A stretch of DNA of 64,000 bases from an uncultured Pelagibacteraceae bacterium. Its GTDB lineage: Bacteria > Pseudomonadota > Alphaproteobacteria > Pelagibacterales > Pelagibacteraceae. Position 1 is the stretch's first letter. Every line of letters begins with the position of its first letter. Made by a program: the position numbers and the translations under genes. The notes beneath the pieces were generated by a model. The model had not been told where the DNA came from and ran no database searches. It saw only the letters and a list, made by a program, of their open reading frames with translations. Positions 58,244 to 64,000 of the stretch are shown here, in pieces. The DNA lies in NCBI GenBank assembly GCA_902616245.1, contig CACMSB010000004.1, forward strand, positions 1-64,000, in the 5' to 3' direction.

Positions 58244-58639
58244 ATGCCACTTCATTTTAGTAAAAAAAATAACCCAAGAGTTATTATAATACAAAAGCTT
58301 TACAGCAAGTATTATAACAATGAAGTAGAATTAAATTTTCCAAAACATCGTTTCAAAAAATTTATAAAAGATGTAGTAAACGGTACAATTGAAAGAGATG
58401 ACGTAATTCATGAGGAAATTATAAATCATTTAAATGATGATTTAAAAATATCAAACCTAGATAAAGTTTTTCAAGTCATAATAAAAAGTGCGATTTTTGA
58501 ATTAATGTATAAACCAAAAATATCCTCAAAGATAATTATTAAAGAATACCTTAATGCTTCTAATTTCTTTATCGATTTATCTCAAACAAAATACCTAAAT
58601 GCTTTGCTTGATAAAATTTCAAAGAAATTAAGAAACTGA
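58244..58639 (+). CDS. nusB: Transcription antitermination protein NusB
   Basis: NusB binds boxA with S10 and aids rRNA transcription. The 131 residues form an all-helical protein with NGTIERDDVIHEEIINHL and the family-typical SAIFELMYKPKISSKIIIKE and ALLDKISKKLRN. The N-terminus (HFSKKNNPRVIIIQKLYSKY) matches the RNA-binding side. Its partner rpsJ is at 4236. The stop shares a base with thiL through TGATG. Confidence 0.92.
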   Translation: MPLHFSKKNNPRVIIIQKLYSKYYNNEVELNFPKHRFKKFIKDVVNGTIERDDVIHEEIINHLNDDLKISNLDKVFQVIIKSAIFELMYKPKISSKIIIKEYLNASNFFIDLSQTKYLNALLDKISKKLRN

Positions 58640-59598
58640 TGAATGAAGAATTCTTAATAAATAGTTATTTAAAAAAATTATCTAAAAATAATCCATCTTC
58701 GCTTAATTTAAATGATGATGTTTTTTTCGATAAAAATAAAAAACTAGTTATCTCTGTTGATAGTTATAATGAGGGTATACACTTTTTAAATTTTAATAAA
58801 CCTGATCTTGTTATAAGAAAAATAATAAGATCATCTATATCAGACATTTATGCTAAAGGGGTAAAGCCAAATTATTTCTTTTTAGCTGGCTCAGGTAACA
58901 AAAAACATTTTACAAAAAAAAATATGTCATTAATTAATAAATCCTTATCAATTGAACAAAATAGATTTAATATAAAATTATCAGGTGGTGATACTACATC
59001 CTCAAAAAATCTAAGTTTTACAATTATGTCTTTAGGATATTCAAATAAAATTGTTTATAGAAACAAAGCTAAAAATGGAGATGATATTTATGTAACAGGC
59101 AATATAGGTGATAGTTATATTGGATTAAAAGCTTTACAAAACAAAATCAAATTAAATTCAAATCAAAAAAAATATTTTATTGACAAATATTATTCACCAA
59201 ATCTACCTATAAAGTTTAGTTTACATCTTTTTAAAATTGCAAACTGCTCTATGGATGTATCTGATGGATTGGTAATTGATCTGAATAAATTAATAAATAA
59301 ACAAAAACTTGGCTATTTAATCGATATAGATAAGATCCCTATATCAAATCATTTAAAACAATTAATTAAACACAAAAAATTGAAAACATTAGACTATGTA
59401 TTCAATGGTGATGATTATCAAATTTTATTTACAGCTTCCAAGTCAAAGAGAAAATATATAAAAACTTTATCCTCTAAAATGAATCAAAAAATTTCTATTA
59501 TTGGGCAAATTAATACTAAATCAAAAAGTTACCTATTAGATAATAGGAGAATTCCAATAAAATACCTCAAATACCAAGGTTATTCTCACATATTCTAA
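58639..59598 (+). CDS. thiL: Thiamine-monophosphate kinase
   Basis: ThiL phosphorylates thiamine monophosphate to the active diphosphate. The 319 residues show LNLNDDVFFDKNKKLVISVD, IIRSSISDIYAKGVKPNYFF, IKLSGGDTTSSKN, and the C-terminal MDVSDGLVIDLNKL and FNGDDYQILF. These are the ATP- and Mg-binding motifs of the PurM-like fold. It ends the riboflavin/nusB unit, as in related genomes; no other thiamine gene is in the window. Confidence 0.93.
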   Translation: MNEEFLINSYLKKLSKNNPSSLNLNDDVFFDKNKKLVISVDSYNEGIHFLNFNKPDLVIRKIIRSSISDIYAKGVKPNYFFLAGSGNKKHFTKKNMSLINKSLSIEQNRFNIKLSGGDTTSSKNLSFTIMSLGYSNKIVYRNKAKNGDDIYVTGNIGDSYIGLKALQNKIKLNSNQKKYFIDKYYSPNLPIKFSLHLFKIANCSMDVSDGLVIDLNKLINKQKLGYLIDIDKIPISNHLKQLIKHKKLKTLDYVFNGDDYQILFTASKSKRKYIKTLSSKMNQKISIIGQINTKSKSYLLDNRRIPIKYLKYQGYSHIF

Positions 59599-59617
59599 GA
59601 AGTTAAATATTGCCTTT

Positions 59618-59675
59618 TATAATCTTTTTTGTAATGTCCGCATTTTAAAAAATAACTAAAACACTTATTTAAGGA
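59618..59675 (+). promoter_or_regulatory. hppA upstream region: -10 box and strong ribosome-binding site
   Basis: A perfect TATAAT lies at 59618-59623 in the 82-bp gap before hppA; no good -35 box is seen at the right distance. AAGGA at 59671-59675, five bases before the ATG, is one of the clearest Shine-Dalgarno sequences here. This separates hppA transcription from the riboflavin unit. Confidence 0.4.
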
Positions 59676-59680
59676 ATTAT

Positions 59681-61780
59681 ATGTCTGTTGATACAATCTT
59701 ATTATACACAATTTTTGCTGGGATCTTATCCATTGTTTATGGATTTGTAACAGGATCTTCAATTTTGAATGCCAGTGCAGGGAATGCAAGGATGCAGGAA
59801 ATTGCTTCTGCTATTCAAATAGGTGCAAAAGCTTATTTGAACAGACAGTACAAAACAATAGCTATAGTTGGTGTTGTTGTTTTAGTTATTATTAGTTTTG
59901 CATTTTCATTATTAGTTGGAATTGGATATCTAATTGGTGCGGCATTATCTGGTATAGCTGGTTACGTTGGAATGTTAGTTTCTGTTCAAGCCAATGTACG
60001 TACTGCCGAGGCATCGAGAAAAGGTTTATCTCAAGGTCTTTCAATAGCGTTTAAATCTGGAGCAATTACAGGAATGCTAGTTGCTGGTTTAGCGTTATTA
60101 GCAATTGCAGTTTATTACTATATATTATTATCAGCCGGTGTTGATGAAAGAGAAATTGTAAATGCTCTAGTAGCTTTAGGTTTTGGTGCTTCTTTAATAT
60201 CTATTTTTGCAAGATTAGGTGGTGGAATTTTTACAAAAGGTGCTGACGTAGGTGCGGATTTAGTTGGAAAAGTAGAAGCTGGTATTCCAGAGGACGATCC
60301 TAGAAATCCTGCTGTTATAGCAGATAATGTTGGAGATAATGTAGGAGACTGCGCAGGTATGGCCGCAGATTTATTTGAAACATATGCTGTTACAATTGTT
60401 GCAACTATGGTTCTTTCATCAATATTCTTTGTGTCAGATTTAAATATGATGGTTTACCCATTAAGTATTGGTGCAGCTTGTATATTAACATCTATAGTGG
60501 GTACTTTTTTTGTAAAACTTGGACAATCAAAAAATATAATGAATGCATTATATAAAGGTTTTGTTTCTACAGCTATTTTATCTTTAATTATTTTATATCC
60601 CATAACTGACTACGTTATTGGTCTAGATACTAACTATTCTGTAAATGGAGTTTCTTTTAATGGTATGAGTTTATATTATTGTGGTGTTATAGGTTTAATT
60701 ATCACTGGATTGTTAATTTGGATTACTGAATATTACACAGGCACAGATTATAGACCTGTTAAGAGTGTTGCTGAGTCTTCAACAACTGGACATGGAACAA
60801 ATGTAATTCAAGGATTAGCAATATCTATGGAAGCAACTGCAATTCCTGCAATAATAATAGTAGCTGGTATACTATTAACTAATTCAATTGCTGGATTATT
60901 TGGTATAGCAATAGCTGTAACTACTATGCTAGCTTTAGCAGGTATGGTCGTAGCTTTAGATGCTTATGGTCCAGTAACTGATAATGCGGGTGGAATTGCA
61001 GAAATGTCAAATTTGCCTAAAAATGTCAGAAAAACTACTGATGCACTTGATGCTGTTGGAAATACGACAAAAGCAGTTACTAAAGGTTATGCAATTGGTT
61101 CTGCGGGATTAGGAGCTTTAGTTCTATTTGCTGCTTACACAGAAGATATTAAGCATTTTTCAAAGGAAGCTGGATCTAAATTAGAAGGAATTGTTGTAAC
61201 ATTTGATTTATCTAATCCATTTGTTGTAGTTGGTCTATTAATTGGAGGAATGTTACCTTATCTTTTCGGCTCGATGGGAATGCAAGCTGTAGGTAGAGCA
61301 GGAGGCGCAGTTGTTATAGAAGTCAGACGTCAATTCAAAAAAATTCCAGGAATAATGAAAAGAAAAGCAAAACCTGATTATGGTAAACTTGTAGATTTAC
61401 TTACGAAAGCTGCAATTAAAGAAATGGTAATACCATCATTGTTGCCAGTTTTATCTCCAATTGTTTTATACTTAATAATATTACCAATTGGTGGACAAGT
61501 TGCAGCCTTATCATCAGTTGGAGCTATGTTACTTGGTGTTATTATAACTGGATTGTTTGTAGCTGTTTCAATGACCGCTGGTGGCGGTGCTTGGGATAAT
61601 GCAAAAAAATATATTGAAGATGGTAAATTTGGTGGAAAAGGATCAGAAGCACATAAAGCTGCAGTTACAGGTGATACCGTTGGAGATCCTTACAAAGATA
61701 CAGCTGGTCCAGCTGTGAACCCAATGATAAAAATAACAAATATTGTTGCATTATTGTTACTAGCGGTAATTGCAGGATAA
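59681..61780 (+). CDS. hppA: K+-independent proton-translocating membrane pyrophosphatase
   Basis: HppA hydrolyses pyrophosphate and pumps protons across the inner membrane. The 699 residues have about 16 hydrophobic segments. The active-site motif [20 protein letters not shown] and the paired [20 protein letters not shown] are present, as are [17 protein letters not shown] and [20 protein letters not shown] near the end. In the potassium-determining motif GNTTKA the last-but-one position is Lys464; a lysine here marks K+-independent H+-pumps. The start [14 protein letters not shown] is preceded by a good ribosome-binding site. It converges with bamE with a one-base gap. Confidence 0.96.
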   Translation: MSVDTILLYTIFAGILSIVYGFVTGSSILNASAGNARMQEIASAIQIGAKAYLNRQYKTIAIVGVVVLVIISFAFSLLVGIGYLIGAALSGIAGYVGMLVSVQANVRTAEASRKGLSQGLSIAFKSGAITGMLVAGLALLAIAVYYYILLSAGVDEREIVNALVALGFGASLISIFARLGGGIFTKGADVGADLVGKVEAGIPEDDPRNPAVIADNVGDNVGDCAGMAADLFETYAVTIVATMVLSSIFFVSDLNMMVYPLSIGAACILTSIVGTFFVKLGQSKNIMNALYKGFVSTAILSLIILYPITDYVIGLDTNYSVNGVSFNGMSLYYCGVIGLIITGLLIWITEYYTGTDYRPVKSVAESSTTGHGTNVIQGLAISMEATAIPAIIIVAGILLTNSIAGLFGIAIAVTTMLALAGMVVALDAYGPVTDNAGGIAEMSNLPKNVRKTTDALDAVGNTTKAVTKGYAIGSAGLGALVLFAAYTEDIKHFSKEAGSKLEGIVVTFDLSNPFVVVGLLIGGMLPYLFGSMGMQAVGRAGGAVVIEVRRQFKKIPGIMKRKAKPDYGKLVDLLTKAAIKEMVIPSLLPVLSPIVLYLIILPIGGQVAALSSVGAMLLGVIITGLFVAVSMTAGGGAWDNAKKYIEDGKFGGKGSEAHKAAVTGDTVGDPYKDTAGPAVNPMIKITNIVALLLLAVIAG

Positions 61781-61781
61781 T

Positions 61782-62237
61782 CTAATTTGTTTTCTTTCTA
61801 ACTGGAGCATTAATTTTTTCTCTTAAGCTAGAAAACACATCGTAGAGTAAATTTTTGTCCTCAAAATCTTTTGTAGTTGTGGTTTTGACAAATTTTAGGT
61901 TATTCATTTCATCAATATTTATTATGCTTTTATTTTCTAGAATTCCATATTGATTTATTTCTAAAATTAAAATGTTATTTGTTTTTATTTTTTGTTTTCC
62001 AAGTTTAAATATGGAAAGATTAGTTTTAACTCTTTCAATATAAAACCATTTATTTTTATCAAAAGTGCTTATTGATGAGGGAGGACCAATAATTTTGATT
62101 AAATCATTTTTGTTGGTAACATTAATTTGTATTTTATCATATTTTGAATATAAAAGCTTAGATCCATGATGATTAGATACTTTATTACCTGAACAGTTAA
62201 TTACAAAAAATAAAATAATAATATATAAGTATTTCAT
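61782..62237 (-). CDS. bamE: Outer membrane assembly lipoprotein BamE (SmpA/OmlA)
   Basis: BamE is an accessory lipoprotein of the BAM complex that inserts outer-membrane proteins. The 151-residue protein starts with a lipoprotein signal peptide: YIIILFFVINCSG, with the lipidated Cys at residue 15. The fold-typical NKNDLIKIIGPPSSISTFDK (GxP turn) and KWFYIERVK follow. The sequence is diverged but matches alphaproteobacterial members in length and position. It starts back-to-back with the chaperone gene: both start codons use the same CATG. Confidence 0.85.
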   Translation of the reverse strand: MKYLYIIILFFVINCSGNKVSNHHGSKLLYSKYDKIQINVTNKNDLIKIIGPPSSISTFDKNKWFYIERVKTNLSIFKLGKQKIKTNNILILEINQYGILENKSIINIDEMNNLKFVKTTTTKDFEDKNLLYDVFSSLREKINAPVRKKTN

Positions 62238-62249
62238 GAAAAATTTATA
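62224..62249. promoter_or_regulatory. Mirrored -10 elements flanking overlapping start codons of two divergent genes
   Basis: On the plus strand TATAAG (62224-62229) lies six bases before ATG 62236. On the minus strand TATAAA (62249-62244) lies six bases before the bamE ATG at 62237. With usual -10 to start-site spacing both transcripts would begin at or next to the A of the start codon, making them leaderless. -35 boxes are weak on both sides. Confidence 0.4.
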
Positions 62250-62700
62250 TCTAGATATTTACAATAATTTAATAAGACTGACCAGAAATAAAAATTTATA
62301 TAATAATAAAGAACTTGATACTTTTTATGACAGAATGATTATTTTTTTCTTTCATTTAAGTTTCTTATTAAAAGAAAATAAAGATAAAGAAAATTCAGTT
62401 GACCTACAAGAATTTTTTGATTTTTGTATAAGACAAATCGAATTATCTATTAGAGAAATTGGTTATGGCGATGCAACTATTAACAAGAAGATGAAGGATT
62501 ATATTAATCTTCTTTATTCTATAATTGATAAAGTTCATAATTGGGAAACTATTGATGATAAAGAAAAATCTGAAATTTTAAAAAAATATATTGATATAAG
62601 TGATAATTCTCAATCTTATATAGATTATTTTGAAAATTTCAGAGATTTTCTTATAAAAAACTCTTTCAAAAATCTTTCAAAACATATAATAAGCTTTTAA
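62236..62700 (+). CDS. Ubiquinol-cytochrome c chaperone (CBP3-like)
   Basis: This family assists cytochrome b / complex III assembly. The 154-residue protein is smaller than mitochondrial CBP3 and matches the alphaproteobacterial form. The key block is [20 protein letters not shown] followed by [13 protein letters not shown], which corresponds to the family pattern of an acidic helix and GVGDL-V-KKMK. The start codon ATG 62236 shares bases with the bamE start on the other strand, and similarity begins at the N-terminus, so both starts look right. rpmF follows after seven bases. Confidence 0.82.
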   Translation: MKNLYLDIYNNLIRLTRNKNLYNNKELDTFYDRMIIFFFHLSFLLKENKDKENSVDLQEFFDFCIRQIELSIREIGYGDATINKKMKDYINLLYSIIDKVHNWETIDDKEKSEILKKYIDISDNSQSYIDYFENFRDFLIKNSFKNLSKHIISF

Positions 62701-62707
62701 AAATATT

Positions 62708-62887
62708 ATGGCTGTACCAAAAAGAAAAACCACAAAATCAAGATCTGGAAAAAGAAGATCTCATATTAGTGTCAAATCAAAAAATATTATCGAAGATAAA
62801 AAATCAGGAGAATATAGATTATCACATCATATGGATTTAAAAACTGGGTTTTATAAAGGCAGACAAATTTTAGATCCTAAAGAATAG
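62708..62887 (+). CDS. rpmF: 50S ribosomal protein L32
   Basis: A 59-residue protein. The start [20 protein letters not shown] is the diagnostic L32 N-terminus, and the end ([18 protein letters not shown]) is also typical. No CxxC zinc pairs are present, so it is the zinc-free form. It stands just upstream of plsX, the rpmF-plsX order known from many bacteria. The yceD/DUF177 gene that often precedes rpmF is absent. Confidence 0.95.
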   Translation: MAVPKRKTTKSRSGKRRSHISVKSKNIIEDKKSGEYRLSHHMDLKTGFYKGRQILDPKE

Positions 62888-62894
62888 ATTTATT

Positions 62895-63902
62895 ATGAAC
62901 AACCCAATTAAAATTGCAGTTGATGCAATGGGTGGAGAAGACTCTCCTAACAAAATAATAAATGGTATTAAATTGCATAATTCGAAAAGTAATCAAATCT
63001 TTTATAATATTTTCGGAGATAGAGATTTAATTCAACCAATAATAAATAAAGTAGAATTATCCAGAGATAATTATCAAATTATACATACAAAAAATTACAT
63101 AAAGGATGAGGACAGCCCTTTATCAGCGGCAAAAAAAGGAAAAGATACAAGCATGTGGTTATCAATTGAAAGTTTAAAAAATAATGAGTCTGATGCAATT
63201 ATATCAGCTGGAAATACTGGAGCACTTTTTGTAATTGCAAAGTTAAATTTAAAAATGATAGAAAAAATTGATAAGCCCGCGCTGTCTGCATTATGGCCTA
63301 ATAAAAATGGAATGAACATCGTATTAGATTTAGGAGCAAATGTTGAATGTAATGAAAAAAACTTATTTGATTTTAGTGTAATGGGTGCTGCATTACATAA
63401 ATCTTTGTTTGAAAAAGAAGAATCAAAAGTTGCATTACTAAATATTGGTTCTGAGGAAATTAAAGGTAATAATATAATTAAAAATGCATATCAAATGCTA
63501 ACTGATCATAAAAATTCAATATTTAAATTTGAAGGATATATAGAAGGTAATCAAATTATGGATGGCAATGTTAATGTAATAGTTACTGATGGTTTCACAG
63601 GAAATGTTGCTTTAAAAACAGCCGAAGGTACAGCTAATTTCATTACATCTGAGTTGAAATACGCATTAAATTCTTCACTAATTGGAAAAATTTCAGCATT
63701 TTTAAATATTAAAAACCTAAAGAAATTAAAAAAAAAACTTGATCCTAGACTCTATAATGGAGCGATTTTACTAGGTTTAGACAAACCAGTAATTAAAAGT
63801 CATGGATCAACAGATGAAGTTGGATTTGCAAATTCTCTAAAAGTATGTGAAAAAATAATTAAAGGAAATTTAATTGATAAAATAAAAAGAAATATAAGTT
63901 AA
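62895..63902 (+). CDS. plsX: Phosphate acyltransferase
   Basis: PlsX makes acyl phosphate from acyl-ACP for PlsY (27052). The 335 residues begin IKIAVDAMGGEDSPNKIING and include IKDEDSPLSAAKKGKDTSMW, ISAGNTGALFVIAKLNLK and the C-terminal NVNVIVTDGFTGNVALKTAE and YNGAILLGLDKPVIKSHG. All match the family. The stop abuts the start of ihfA. fabH, which often comes between, is not present. Confidence 0.96.
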   Translation: MNNPIKIAVDAMGGEDSPNKIINGIKLHNSKSNQIFYNIFGDRDLIQPIINKVELSRDNYQIIHTKNYIKDEDSPLSAAKKGKDTSMWLSIESLKNNESDAIISAGNTGALFVIAKLNLKMIEKIDKPALSALWPNKNGMNIVLDLGANVECNEKNLFDFSVMGAALHKSLFEKEESKVALLNIGSEEIKGNNIIKNAYQMLTDHKNSIFKFEGYIEGNQIMDGNVNVIVTDGFTGNVALKTAEGTANFITSELKYALNSSLIGKISAFLNIKNLKKLKKKLDPRLYNGAILLGLDKPVIKSHGSTDEVGFANSLKVCEKIIKGNLIDKIKRNIS

Positions 63903-64000
63903 ATGAGAATAAATTTAACAAAAAAAGAAATAATTAATTCTATATACATGCAATTAGGTTTTTCAAAAAATATTTCTGAAAATTTATTAGAAGATCTCCT
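63903..64000 (+). CDS. ihfA: Integration host factor subunit alpha (N-terminal part)
   Basis: The first 32 codons of a gene that runs off the window. NLTKKEIINSIYMQLGFSKN followed by ISENLLEDL matches the N-terminal helices of IHF-alpha/HU-family proteins, and the acidic-Leu pattern with Y and GFS resembles IHF-alpha more than HU. The position after plsX also agrees with the alphaproteobacterial plsX-fabH-ihfA order, minus fabH. The call depends on only 32 residues. Confidence 0.75.
   Translation, partial: MRINLTKKEIINSIYMQLGFSKNISENLLEDL

Noticed and set aside
1..64000. CRISPR array, insertion sequence, prophage or integrative element
   Set aside because: No direct repeat series, transposase, integrase or phage-type gene was seen, and composition and gene style are uniform throughout. 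The tRNA-Ser has no adjoining integrase or duplicated 3' end in view.

Overview
The window is a gene-dense, strongly AT-rich piece of an alphaproteobacterial chromosome. It most resembles SAR11 (Pelagibacterales): protein sequences rich in Lys, Asn and Ile, intergenic gaps of a few bases or none, ribosomal and housekeeping operons in alphaproteobacterial order, and a four-subunit sarcosine oxidase operon. This placement is inferred from gene content and style, not from a 16S gene. No insertion sequence, prophage, CRISPR array or integron was seen. The largest gap between genes is about 157 bp (1151-1307), so no gene-free stretch exceeds 300 bp.

Layout. 1-1150: 3' end of rpoC. 1180-17101: str, S10, spc and alpha operons (rpsL-rpsG-fusA, rpsJ through secY-adk, then a second promoter and rpsM-rpsK-rpoA-rplQ); tuf, rpmD and rpmJ are not at their usual positions. 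17167-19608: an exported polysaccharide-lyase-like protein, an RluC/RluD-type pseudouridine synthase and lipB. 19670-23983: mgtE, panC, galU, ugd. 23984-29849 (minus strand): pyrB, a pyrC-family gene, plsY, topA, ridA. 29892-35118: ruvX, gatCAB, an O-methyltransferase and trhO. 35123-41526: a MATE exporter and the minus-strand soxBDAG operon. 41591-41685: tRNA-Ser(GCU). 41686-51250: slt, dapA, smpB, folK, an RSH (p)ppGpp enzyme, pyrE, pdxJ, acpS, lepB, rnc, recO. 51242-59598: hemB, a 2-oxoglutarate-oxygenase-like gene, rpiB-glyA-nrdR and the riboflavin operon ribD-ribE-ribBX-ribH-nusB-thiL. 59681-64000: the membrane pyrophosphatase hppA, bamE, a cytochrome bc1 assembly chaperone, rpmF, plsX and the start of ihfA.

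How the genes fit together. Most of the window makes ribosomes, RNA polymerase, tRNA charging (GatCAB), nucleotides (pyrB, pyrC-like, pyrE) and cofactors (lipoate, pantothenate, B6, riboflavin, folate, haem, thiamine diphosphate). Sarcosine oxidase and glyA link one-carbon units on tetrahydrofolate to glycine and serine. HppA can turn biosynthetic pyrophosphate into a proton gradient.

The most unusual points are reduced or altered housekeeping proteins: an RSH without its usual C-terminal linker domains, a PyrC homologue without catalytic ligands beside pyrB, a RibB with a dead RibA domain, and an NrdR with CxC zinc knuckles. DNA-level oddities include two divergent genes whose start codons overlap in one CATG, a dyad overlapping the likely sox promoter, a perfect 26-bp palindrome between convergent genes, and convergent gene pairs with no spacer. 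I found no clear multi-gene system that looks wholly new. The least explained genes are the secreted lyase-like protein (17167-18084) and the oxygenase (52299-52889).
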